Assembly: GCA_964016985.1 (NCBI GenBank)
Contig: OZ024826.1
Coordinates: forward strand, 67,920,768-67,984,767
Length of the DNA: 64,000 bases
Direction of reading: 5' to 3'
From: Anodontia alba
Lineage: Eukaryota; Mollusca; Bivalvia; Lucinida; Lucinidae
Below the pieces are notes generated by a model. It worked only from the letters and a program-made list of their open reading frames with translations, did not search any database and had not been told where the DNA came from. Made by a program: the position numbers and the translations under genes. This document shows, one piece after another, positions 48,650-58,474 of the stretch (position 1 is its first letter; each line of letters opens with the position of its first letter).

Positions 48650-49810
48650 TGACCTATCTATCATAATGAAGAAGAGAGAGTTGTCTCTCTCTTGCACGTG
48701 ACACCCCTACTGGTCCTCCTCTTCATTTCTACCAAATATTATCATATTATCTCAAACAGTATGGGAGTTATGGCCTGCACAAGATTTTGGCTTCAGGGGA
48801 GATAACTACATAAGGAAGAAAGTGAGAGTTGTTTTTTTCTTGTACGGGACACTCCTACTGATCCTCCTCTTCATTTCTACCAAACATTATCAAAATATGT
48901 CTAAGGGTATCAAAATTATGGAGCACATAAGGTTTTATCTTCAGGGTAGATAACTACATAAAGAAGAGAGTTGTCTCTCCTGCACAAGACATGCCTACTG
49001 GTCCTCCTCTTCATTTCTATCAAATATTATCATATTACCTCAAGCAGTATTGTAGTTATTGCCTGCACAAGATTTCGGCTTAAGGGGAGATAACTACTTA
49101 ACAAAGAAAGTGAGAGTTGTCTCATGTGACATGCCTACTGGTCCTCCTCTTCATTCCTACCAAATATTACCAAAAATGTCTAAGGGTATCAAAGTTATGG
49201 AATGCACAAGGATGAGTACAATTTCTGCTTCAGGGGAGATAACTACACAACAAATAGTTGTCTCTCTTGCACTCGGCAGGCCTACTGGTCTACCTCTTCA
49301 TCCCTACCAAATATTATCAAATTATCTAAAATAGTATGGGAGTTATGGCCTGCACAGGATTTCGGCTTCAGGGGAGATAACTACATAATAAAGACAGTGA
49401 GAGTTGTCCATCTTGCATGTGACGCGCCTACTGGTCCTCCACTTCATTCCCACTAAATATTACCAAAATATGTCTAAGGGTATCAAAGTTATGGAGCGCA
49501 CAAGGATGAGTCTACAATTTCTGCTTCAGGGGAGATAACTATATAATGAATGATGTGAGAGTTGTCTCTCTTGATGCGACACACCTACTGGTATGCCTCC
49601 CAAATATTATCAAATTATCTCAAATAGTATGGGAGTTATGTCCTGCACAAGATTTTGGCTTCTGGGGAGATAACTACATAACAAAGACAGTAAGAGTTGT
49701 CTCTCTTGCACGCGACATGCCTACAGGTGCTCCTCTCATTCCTACCAAATATTACCAAAATATGTCTAAGGTATCAAAGTTATGGAGTGCACAAGGATGA
49801 AAGACTTCAA
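48650..49810 (+). repeat. ~145-bp tandem repeats related to the foldback arms
   Basis: About eight units marked by CAGGGGAGATAACTACAT at 48794, 48942, 49082, 49231, 49369, 49528 and 49671. Units alternate two variants (GGGAGTTATGGCCTGCACAA and GGTATCAAAGTTATGGAG). They match 2700-3200 in forward and 4480-5100 in reverse orientation. Open frames here are repeat translation. Confidence 0.85.
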
Positions 49811-49950
49811 TGCTGCTGAAGCTCAGTGATGTCTGTCCCAGTATTTAGACAAAATATGGTAATTACATAAGCATAGAGCTAAACAGCATTTTAATATCTG
49901 CAAAAATATCAGTAATTTAATATCTGCAAAAATGCAAAAATATGACTTAC
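49811..49950. other. Putative intron flank, minus-strand gene
   Basis: AT-rich DNA with a short duplication (ATATCTGCAAAAAT at about 49894 and 49919). It would be the intron downstream of the exon at 49951-50053. Confidence 0.4.
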
Positions 49951-50053
49951 TCTGATGCTTCTTTGATTCTTCTCAATGATAAGAGAGCAGCTGAACCGAT
50001 TTTGTTCATGGATTCTAGCGTTACTGTAGGATGATCATGTAACTCATCAAATT
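49951..50053 (-). CDS. Internal coding exon of an unidentified host gene
   Basis: On the minus strand a strong acceptor (pyrimidine-rich TTTTTTCTTATTTCAG) precedes a 103-base open segment ending at a near-perfect donor (CAGA|GTAAGT). With two bases of a split codon at each end, the frame gives 33 residues: FDELHDHPTVTLESMNKIGS then AALLSLRRIKEAS. The composition is normal for a globular, partly helical protein, and the segment is not part of any repeat in this window. I do not recognise the protein. Partner exons were not found with confidence; a candidate on either strand is at 51604-51671. The longer open frame around it (49947-50195) includes intron sequence and is not the gene. Confidence 0.6.
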
Positions 50054-50340
50054 CTGAAATAAGAAAAAACAACAAGAGTTCCAGTATGGAACTGTATGTC
50101 ATTTTAAGGACGGGACAGAGACTTAACAACAGAGTCCTACTCAATTCATCAACTGCTGACATTCTCATAAAGACCTTCAATTTAATGAAAAACATGACTA
50201 TATTTGAAAGCTGGCCCCTACTGAGCTCTTCTAAGGATAGGATCTGAACTGGATCTGTGCGTGAAACACATTTAGTCTGTTGTTGAAGTTCTTACAAACG
50301 ACTTTAATACAATACCCTTTTGATTTCATTTGGAGTGACA

Positions 50341-50692
50341 TGGCTTAGTCAACACTGTTAAGGTCATGTCAAGCAGATCATTTTTTGTGGTGTCACTCCC
50401 ATGCTTCCCATCAAGTTTCAGCTCAATCAGACCTACGGTTTGTGGGGAGATGTCTTTTAAAGAATTTCAAGATGGCCACCTTCGGCCAAGGCAGCCATCT
50501 TGGATATCCGAACGAAACAATTTTGCAATTCCGAATCTCCATGTTGCCAAAATGCCTCCAACTAAGTTTCAGCTCAATATAACTTATGTTTCTGGAGGAC
50601 ATGTCGAAAATATGAAAAGCTAACGACAGATGATGGACAAACGACAGAAGGACAACAGGCCATGGCAAGAGCTTAAAGCTCCAGGTGAGCTA
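50341..50692 (+). mobile_element. 3' fragment of a pearl-like element
   Basis: Two core-like units (CCAAAATGCCTCCAACTAAG, CAAGATGGCCACC..GGCAGCCATCTTGG), a degenerate ACGACAGATGATGGACAAAC stretch, and the terminal GCTCCAGGTGAGCTA at 50692. No head is present. It abuts the next element with no intervening base. Confidence 0.65.
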
Positions 50693-51286
50693 ACAAGAGG
50701 GCCAAGATGGCCCTGTATCACTCACCTGATTATCTGACAAGTTTCAAGTCAACTGGCCTTTCGAATCAAGAGAAGTTCAATATAGGTTTTCATGATGGCA
50801 GCCATCACAGATTTCCAATCAGAATGATTTTAGCTACTTTTGATCTACAAGTCGCCTACAAGTCACCTCTATATTTCCAATGAAGTTTCGAGTCAATTGG
50901 CCTTTTGGTTCGGGATGAAAAAATTCAAAACAGATTTTCTACATGGCTGCTAGAGCTGCTAGAACCTTGGATTTCTGATCAGAATGATTTTAGCTATTTT
51001 TGATCTACAAGTCACCCTGTTACTTCCTATCAAGTTTCCAGTCAACTGGCCTTTCTTTTCAAAAGAAGTTCAAAACAGATTTTCAAGATGGCGACTGTGG
51101 CAACCATACTGGATTTCCATTTAGAACAAATTTCGCTATTTTTTGATCTACAAGTCACCCAGATACTTCGTACCACGTTTCTAGTAAATTGGCCTTTCAA
51201 TTCAGAAGAAGAGCAAAATAGACTTCTAAGATAGCAGCCATGGTGGCCATCTTGGATTTCTGATCAGACCGATTTTAGCTATTTTT
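50693..51286 (+). mobile_element. 5' part of a pearl-like element
   Basis: The head ACAAGAGGGCCAAGATGGCC has stem AGGGCCA/TGGCCCT, then CTCACCTGAT. It contains four core units with the CAAGATGGC or TTTAGCTATTTTTGATCTAC motifs. It is cut at 51286, within TTTTAGCTATTTTT, by the reverse element that follows. Confidence 0.7.
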
Positions 51287-51590
51287 ATACGCCCGTTTTG
51301 AAAAAAAAAAACAGACATATTATGTTATTGCGTTGTCAGGCTGTGAGTCCATCTGTCCGGCGTAAACAATTCTTGTGCGCTCCATCACTAGGTAACCATA
51401 AGGAATATTTTTGATGAAACTTCATATTAATGTGCATGAGGTCAAGACGGCTGTCACATGCAAAAATGACCATTCTCCCTTTCTTACTTTCTGAGTTGCT
51501 TCCCTTTGATTAAATTTTTGACTGACCTTGTGTGCCTACCATAAGTAGGTTACTGTATGGAATATCTTGATGGATCATTTTGCAATTTAA
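51287..51590 (-). mobile_element. Family-4-like 3' end, reverse, truncated
   Basis: Starts ATACGCCCGTTTTG on the plus strand, which is the complement of a 3' end CAAAACGGGCGTATAAAAA, with CATATTATGTTATTGCG and GTCCATCTGTCCGG next to it. The core (TGTGCGCTCCATCACTAGGTAACC) is also seen at 54480-54960. It stops at about 51590 next to a candidate exon. Confidence 0.6.
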
Positions 51591-51603
51591 ATTTCCTTTC
51601 CCA

Positions 51604-51671
51604 GACAGCAGGGTTTCATCACTCCAACCCCCACAGGAGGCCAGAATGATGAAACCATGAATGACTGCCTA
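51604..51671 (+). other. Candidate coding exon, strand uncertain
   Basis: On the plus strand, TTTCCTTTCCCAG precedes a 68-base open segment reading QQGFITPTPTGGQNDETMNDCL, followed by CTAG|GTGCAT. On the minus strand the same DNA lies after an even better acceptor (CTGTCTGTTTTTTACAG) and reads VHAPRQSFMVSSFWPPVGVG then VMKPC, but has no good donor. The two readings cannot both be real. It could also be repeat sequence. Confidence 0.3.
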
Positions 51672-52414
51672 GGTGCATGTACCTGTAAAAAACAGACAGG
51701 ACAAATAGATGACACAAGAAGTTTTCCTGTGGGAATAGAGAACCATGTATTTTTGTAATTTTCATCAATGTGAACATGTAATGTAAATAACATGTGAGTA
51801 TAATGAGCAAAAACAACTAGTGAGTTGCAGCAAACTATGAAAATTTTCAAAAGTACACCTCTGATGGTGTACCTTCACTCGTTGTGTCATTAAAATGACA
51901 AGTTCTGGTGTTGCACAGTTTATACATTATAGTCTCTTTCTCATATAGGTCCATAGTCCTTGAGTTTATCACTGGCTTTGAAAAAGTACACACAGTAATC
52001 CATATTTGGGAGAATTGTTTCCTAGGACACTATTTAATTTGATATAAATTGTATTACTCCACTACTCTGACACTCCACTACTCTGAGCATCTGATAACAA
52101 TCGTGAAATGTTCCTAGAACATTAATTTTTTATTACTGCACTACTCTGAGTGTCTGTTATCAATCAGGAACTGTTTTTACATTTAATCACAATGCACAAT
52201 AATAGCACATGGAAGGGTCTATAACTGTTTTGATGACTAGACTTAGGACTGATGACTAGAGCTTTGACTAGGATCATGTATCTTATATTGTATTATACAT
52301 ATTAATGTGGCACCAGCTACACTGTTTTATAATCATATCAACATGGTTCTCATCTAATCTTCTGATATATATAAAAGAAAAAGCAACAAACCAAAAAAAA
52401 AAAAAATAAAAAAA
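51672..52414. other. Unique AT-rich DNA
   Basis: Contains a near-tandem TCCACTACTCTGA at about 52056 and 52074 and another ACTACTCTGAG at 52141, plus an A-rich stretch at 52391-52418. No exon seen. Confidence 0.5.
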
Positions 52415-53213
52415 TAAAAGCACCGCAAGCATAATACCCCACCACAGCAATTATTTGTTTATGTATTAAAGTTATCGTTGCGAAAATGTCTGGAAAGAAA
52501 ATGACGGAGGGACAGATAACAATCCTAAACCAGATCTTGATAATATCAATGGACAGATAACAATCCTAAACCATATCTTGTTAATATCAATGCATATAGC
52601 AAGTTTGGTTAAAAGGCCTTGTTATTTACTCAAGTTATCGTCCGGAAACGAAAATATGGGCATGTCTTGGGCAGATAACTCTGTAAAAATTTTATGAAAT
52701 TTGCCCATTAGCAATTCCAAACCAGATCTCCTTAATGTCAATGCATATAGCGAGTTTGGTTAAAGTCCCTTGTTATTTACTCAAGTAATCGTCCGGAAAC
52801 GAAAATATGGGCGTGTCTTGGGCAGATAACTCTGTAAAAATTTGACGAAATTTGACCATTAGCAATCCCAAACCAGATTTCCTTAATGTCAATGCATATA
52901 GCATGTTTGGTTAAAATCCCTTGTTATTTACTCAAGTTATCTTCCAGAAAAGAAAATATGGGCGTGTCTCGGGCAGATAACTCCGTGAAAATTTGACGAA
53001 ATTTGCCCATTAGCAATCCCTAACCAGATATCCACAATATCAATGCACATACCAAGTTTGGTGAAAATCCATTGATGTTTACTCAAGTTATCATCCGGAA
53101 ACGAAAAACGGACGGCCGGAAGGACGGACATACGACTGATGGAAGGACAGACAGACACACGGACATTTAACATGAAACCATAATACCCCGCCACTATTTT
53201 GAGGTGGGGTATA
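52415..53213 (+). mobile_element. Family-5 Helentron-like element, 151-bp core
   Basis: The head GCACCGCAAGCATAATACCCC ACC is short; the word ATACCCCACC matches the 3' hairpin ATACCCCGCCAC / GAGGTGGGGTATA at about 53182-53213. The core units are 151 bases (TATGGGCGTG at about 52656, 52807, 52958). ACGGACGGCCGGAAGGACGG and similar short repeats lie at 53104-53160. A small complete example of the class, 0.8 kb. Confidence 0.75.
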
Positions 53214-54009
53214 AAAAAAACCCACCATATTAATAAGGGCGAGTGGGTGGGTAAGAAAATTCTGTTGAACAAGAAAAACACACAGTTCATAAGGAATTCA
53301 CATAGTTAACCTTTACACTGCTGCAGGCGACTATGTGCGCCCAGGAGGGGTCTGCCAACTCTAAAGCCTGTCATACTTACTATACACCACATGCAACCAT
53401 TCAGAGCAAGTGTTCTCATACAGGAGTGAACCTACTTTCATACAAACACGCCACTTTTCATTAGATAGTCGGGTGCTGGATTTTACCCACACTTATAAAG
53501 ACCGAGAATACCGAATTTGAAGCTGCCATTAATTTCAGCACTCACTTCAACAGATTGATCACGATTTCCTGGAGATAAAGCCCATAACACCTAAATCATT
53601 TCCAGTGAGGAAGAAGTAGGAATAACAGTAGAACCAATGTATGTCACTCATTTCATTCGCAATAGTACACAGTAGGCGCTGGTCTCTTGTAACTTTTTTT
53701 TTTTTTTTTTTTTTTAAGTGTCTTAAACGGTTCCCGGTTTACACGTGACTATCACGTGACTTTCTAGTCACATGACCATCCTGTTGCCGGTAAAATGGCC
53801 ACCTATGATCGGCAAATTATATGTGAAAATTCCATGTAAATCGAAGCAAAATTAAGGAAGTAATGACTTCTCGAGTTGGGGTACCCCCTCTTACAGGCCT
53901 GTTTCATTTTTTTCCTAGCAAGATGAGGGTTAAATTACATCAGAAATTGTTATTAATAATTCAGAAACAACATCGTGATCCTATTCACAAGCTTTTTTCT
54001 AACAAAGTG
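53214..54009. other. Unique DNA with an E-box cluster
   Basis: No repeat family recognised. A poly-T run is at 53694-53715. The sequence between 53330 and 53560 is less AT-rich but has no convincing splice-bounded open frame. See the E-box entry. Confidence 0.5.
53742..53776. promoter_or_regulatory. Cluster of three E-box-like sites
   Basis: CACGTG at 53742-53747 and 53753-53758, then CACATG at 53769-53774; on the minus strand each is preceded by GT (GTCACGTG twice, GTCATGTG). This resembles binding sites of basic helix-loop-helix leucine-zipper factors. The first two are 11 bases apart. An ATG in good context (GTAAAATGGCC) lies at 53794 but opens only a 14-codon frame. A related pair (CCACGTGACTGTCGCGTGA) is at about 40897. 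Confidence 0.35.
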
Positions 54010-54021
54010 ACGCTTTATTTT

Positions 54022-54256
54022 TTATTTTTTTTTTGATTTGGGTTTTACGGCCCTTTCAAGAATATTTCACTTATATCGAGCCGATCGTTCATCGAAGGTG
54101 GGCGAAAACCGGAGAACCCGGAGAAAAACCACCTGACCATCCGTAAGCAGAACTTGGCTTTCCCACATATGACCCGAGCCAGGCTCGAACCACAGCGGTG
54201 AGAAACCTAATGGATTAAGAGTCAACTCTCTTATCCACTAGGCTACGGGGGCCCGT
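54022..54256 (-). mobile_element. tRNA-derived SINE, copy 2
   Basis: Same element as 9752-9996: A box TAGCCTAGTGG, B box GGTTCGAGCC, central CCGGGTTCTCCGG, 3' tail region and poly-A (poly-T on the plus strand at 54021-54034). It is flanked by a 12-base target duplication ACGCTTTATTTT at 54010-54021 and 54257-54268. Confidence 0.9.
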
Positions 54257-54429
54257 ACGCTTTATTTTAAAATCAAGCGGATAATTTTACAAATGATTTG
54301 ATAGGTTGTTCCCCAAATAACAACGAAAATCATTGGCTAAAAATCACCAAGGAAACTAAACAACTTAAAAAAAATGACTCGTGAGTATAGAAACCTGAAT
54401 CCAACCAATAAAGCCGCAATATCATTGGT

Positions 54430-54960
54430 CGAGTATACTTATGAGGTTAAGAGGGAGTGTCACATACAAAAATGGTTGCTCTCCCTTTCTTAGTTTCTGC
54501 CCTCTGATTACTTTTTTACCGACTATCCTTACGCATGCCATAACTAGGTAACTGTAAGGAATATTTTGATGAAACTTCATAGCAATGTGAATGAAGTCAA
54601 GACGGCATGTCATGTACAAAAATGGTTGCTCTCCCTTTCTTAGTGTCTGAGATACTGTCCTTTGATTAGTTTTTTACAGACTATCCTTGTGCGCACTGTA
54701 ACTCGGTAACCATATGGAATATCTGAAGGAAATTTCACAGCAATGTGTATGATGTCAAGATGGCATGTATCGTGCAAAAATGATTGCTCTCCCTTTCTTA
54801 CTTTCTGAGTTGTTTCCCTTTGATTAGATTTTTTTCCCATACTATCCTTGTGCGCGCCATAACTAGGTAACCATATGGAAACTTTACAGCAATGTGTATG
54901 CGATTAAGACTGTGTGTGGAGAGGATTAACCTGTTTAATCCATTATTAACTTTAGACTTT
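54430..54960. repeat. ~165-bp tandem repeats, three to four diverged units
   Basis: Units share TGGTTGCTCTCCCTTTCTTA, CTATCCTTGTGCGC and TAACTAGGTAACCATATGGA. They are of the same kind as 51360-51585. No terminal structures are recognised, so this is an element fragment. Confidence 0.7.
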
Positions 54961-55449
54961 TCTTACCTCCTTATTAAAACTGTTCTAATGGAGTACCGAA
55001 CAGATTATACATAGGACTTCACACTGTTGGATATAAAAGTGTTACAATCGGTGCTGACATTTACTCATTTGACATGGTTCAAAATTAAACAATGAACGAT
55101 CGATTAACAAACATTGTTCGCCAAATTTTTGAAATTCCGACCTGGTATTTATCATCAGAATCAGAAAAATAAGTCACTTGGTCAGATACTTTCGGAGCGA
55201 GAGGGACATCAGACAAGCAAAAGTAGCCAGGGCTTTAGATTGCAGTGCATTTTGCCAGGCTAAAGACTGTTATTTCTGCATGGAAATAGAACCAGTGTTT
55301 CGCCAGTGTTGAGAAAAGAGAACCATGTGCGCGAGTAGGGATTGAATGCTGACAATGTTTAATACAGAAAGTTTGTCTTTAAATGTACAAAATTCCGACG
55401 AAAACATTGTAACTATCGTAACCATGACTCCCGAAGATGTGGTGGCCAA
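54961..55449. other. Region upstream of the DIRS-like remnant
   Basis: No repeats or open frame of note. It could include the terminal repeat or leader of the retroelement that follows, but I see no paired terminal repeat within the window. Confidence 0.4.
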
Positions 55450-57478
55450 ATGGACCTGAGAAACAAAATAAATGTGGGCGCCATGGAAAGACTGTTTGAG
55501 GAAGGGTTCACCTCACTTGAGGCCCTTAAACTGTTAAATGAAGAGGATCTTTCGAAATCAAAGATCCCCAGACGACAGAAGAAACTGATCCTGTCATGTG
55601 TGCGTGCTCTAAATGGCGGGCCTACCACAGGTTACGAGGCGGTACATCAAACAGGAGATGCTAATAGGGTTACACAAACAAGTACAACCAATGAAGTGTG
55701 CGCGCAGTCAACAGAGGGTGCGACAATCAACGATGTCAGGCATGTCACATGATCAGGAAAATGGCGGCGCCCAGGCTACACAATCAGCAGCTTACAGTTA
55801 CGTGCAGGGACTAGTTCGTGGACAAATGCAAGTGCAAAATGGGCTTGCCAGTGACCTTAGTGCAATTCAGATACCAGGGATTAATTCTAGTGCTAATGGA
55901 TCGAGCAGATCACTTTTGGCAGGTGTTGCAAACATTGCACAGATACCAGTTAACCATTCTTGGAAGGATCCACAAATCTACTTATCCTCAGCGGCTAAAG
56001 GTAAGTCAGCCTCTACTCATTATGACATCGTGGATTTCGTTAGCGGGGGCATGGAAGAAGAGATTATTGTAGGTGGGACAGTGGCACACCAAGTGGTGTT
56101 GAAATCAAGGCCCAGAAAATACAAGACTAGAAAATGTGACCCTGGCCCAGTGGACCATAGCTAACCTGGCTATCCTGTATAAACTGCACCAAGAATCTAA
56201 ACTCACTGGAGAGGCAATCTTAGACTACCTGTCGTCGTACACATGATTTTCGTTGGGGCACAGATGTTCAGGCCTGCCAAGTTTTAGAAATGAATTGGAG
56301 TGTAATAATCCACGGAGCACAACCGAGCACAGCCAGGGATCGACCAAGCGAAGTGAGGAAGTTCACTAGAGGGGTCCGGGGACATGCCCCATTCCGGAAA
56401 ATTTTGAAAATCTAGGTGCCATTTCCTGCATTCTGAGGCTCTGGAAGCCTTATTCTATACCCTTTACTTAGATAATCTTAATCCTAGATTTTTACTAAAA
56501 AATAAAGTTTTTGAATACAGACTTGTGCATGCGTTATACTACTACAGAAATGAATCTTATCTGAGATTCCTGCTTAGAGAATAGATATTGACTTCTGGAG
56601 TTCCTGCCTGTCATGGAATTAAATCTTTTCTGTCAATTTATGCAACTGCTCAAAACAAAAAAGAAGAACATAAGTTACACTTAAAAACATGTGAAGTTCA
56701 TTTCAGTTATTTTACAGTTGATGTTTCCTTAATTACAACTATTAAATCATAAGTTTCAACTGTATGATGATTAATTTGCTCAATCATATTTGCAAACTTT
56801 TCAATACCAAAGCAGGATGTCATTACAAGGACTCTTGTAAATTTGTGCACCAGTGCTTGCACCCTGAATGTCATTTGCTACATTCAGCTGTGATCCACAC
56901 TCAAACAAAAAATTATAAAGTGTATCGGCAAGTCCACTGGATGGCTTATGCCTTTCAGCCTGGGAAGAGGATGATTTTGATCAAGATTTTCTCCTCAGTG
57001 GCATTCGATATGGCTTTGATATAATAGACCAAGATGCATCACCTGCATCAGTGAAATGTAGCAACCAAGGTCAGCTCAGCCAGGTAGCCCGCTCTATGAA
57101 CAAACAACTGCACAGGTCCTTAAGGAAATTCTGATGGGACATTATGAGGTGGTCTCACAGCTGCCAAAGATTGACAGCCCTATGGGTGTCATTCCTGAGC
57201 CTGGTGGGGGAGTGAGACTGATTCATGATTGCTCATTACCAAAAGGACAAACAGTCAAAGATTACTGTACCAGTGACTGGCATCAAAAATTTTCAAGGGT
57301 TGAAGATGCAGCAGCCCTGGTCATGGAGGGGTATTACGTGGCTAAAGTTGATCTTCAAGCTGCTTATAGGCATGTTAAAATATCAGAGCAGAGTAAACAG
57401 GTCACAGGTCTGAAATGGCAATTCGGTCAAAAAAAACTGTGTACCTCAGAGACACCCGTCTCTGTTTTGGAAGTGCAC
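55450..57478 (+). pseudogene. DIRS-like retroelement remnant (gag-like, CCCH finger, RT start)
   Basis: Several frames together resemble a tyrosine-recombinase retroelement. At 55450-55610 MDLRNKINVGAMERLFEEGF and following residues look like a small helical SAM-type domain. At 55613-56164 a gag-like frame includes VNHSWKDPQIYLSSAAKGKS; it shifts near 56130, after which VTLAQWTIANLAILYKLHQE reads to about 56245. At 56764 ICKLFNTKAGCHYKDSCKFVH forms a perfect CX8CX5CX3H zinc finger. From 57134 the RT starts: GVIPEPGGGVRLIHDCSLPKG, then motif A AKVDLQAAYRHVKI (about 57343) and GLKWQFG. A frameshift at the A-run near 57430 precedes TVYLRDTRLCFGSAL, where the next element begins. The rest of RT, RNase H and recombinase are absent. 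Segment 56250-56440 may be another insertion. Confidence 0.6.
56250..56763. other. Possible insertion within the DIRS-like remnant
   Basis: Between the gag-like end and the zinc-finger frame is DNA without matching coding character. Part (56335-56410, GCGAAGTGAGGAAGTTCACT and TAGAGGGGTCCGGGGACATG) is GC-richer than its surroundings and resembles a separate repeat, but no boundary or duplication is evident. Confidence 0.4.
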
Positions 57479-58474
57479 TGTAACCTCAGAGTAATACGCG
57501 CTGCTCCACATCATCGTGTAACTATTTATGAAGTTTCAGCTTGATTGGATGTAAACTGTTGGAGGAGTTAGCCGGAAACAAAAAGTTTACAGAAATTTTC
57601 AAAGGGGCATAACTCTGCTAATATTTGGTGGACTGTAACCTCAAAACAAAATGTGCTGCTTCACATCATGATCTAACTACAAATCAAGTTTCAGCTTGAT
57701 CGGATGTAAACTGTAGGAGGAGTTAGCCGGAAACAAAAAGTTCACAGAAATTTTCAAAGGGGCATAACTCTGCTAACACTTTGTGGACTGTAACCTTGAA
57801 ATAATATGTGTTGCTCCACATCATGGTCTAACTATAAGTGAAGTTTCAGCTTGATCGGATGTAAAATGTAGGCGGAGTTAACCGGAAATGAAAAGTTTAG
57901 AGAAATTTTCAAAGGGGCATAGCTCTGCAAACATTTGGTGGACTGTAACCCCGAAATAATATGCGCTGCTCCACATCATGGTCTAACTATATACCAAGTT
58001 TCAGCTTGATCGGATGTAAACTGTAGGAGGAGTTAGCCGGAAACGAAAAAGTTTACGGACGGACGGATGGACCCATGAATGGGTACATATGTGGCTATGC
58101 ACTATGTGGCAAAAACATTAAGTGGCTACTGATTTTGTGCCTATTACTGTCCATCATTATGTGTCTACAAATTACATTTAGCCAAATTAGGTATGGATTA
58201 CCTGTCCATAGCTATCATTTTCTTATGTGGCTAGCCATTTAGCCACATTAGGTATGGATTACCTGTCCATAGCTACCATTCTCTTATGTGGCTAGCCATT
58301 TAGCCACATTAGGTATGGATTAACTGTCCATAGCTATGTGACTAGCCCCGTATAACATTTTTGCCACTTAAGTATCACGGAGGCTATGCAGTATGTGGCA
58401 AAAAGATCATTAAGGGGCTACTGATTTTAAGTGGCTTTCAAAAGATGTATTACTGCTCATGATTGTGCATAAAA

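Noticed and set aside
49947..50195. 82-codon minus-strand open frame as a gene
   Set aside because: Only the 103 bases between clear splice signals look coding; the rest is intronic.
54961..55449. Terminal repeat of the DIRS-like element
   Set aside because: No second copy or inverted partner was found in the window, so it cannot be supported.
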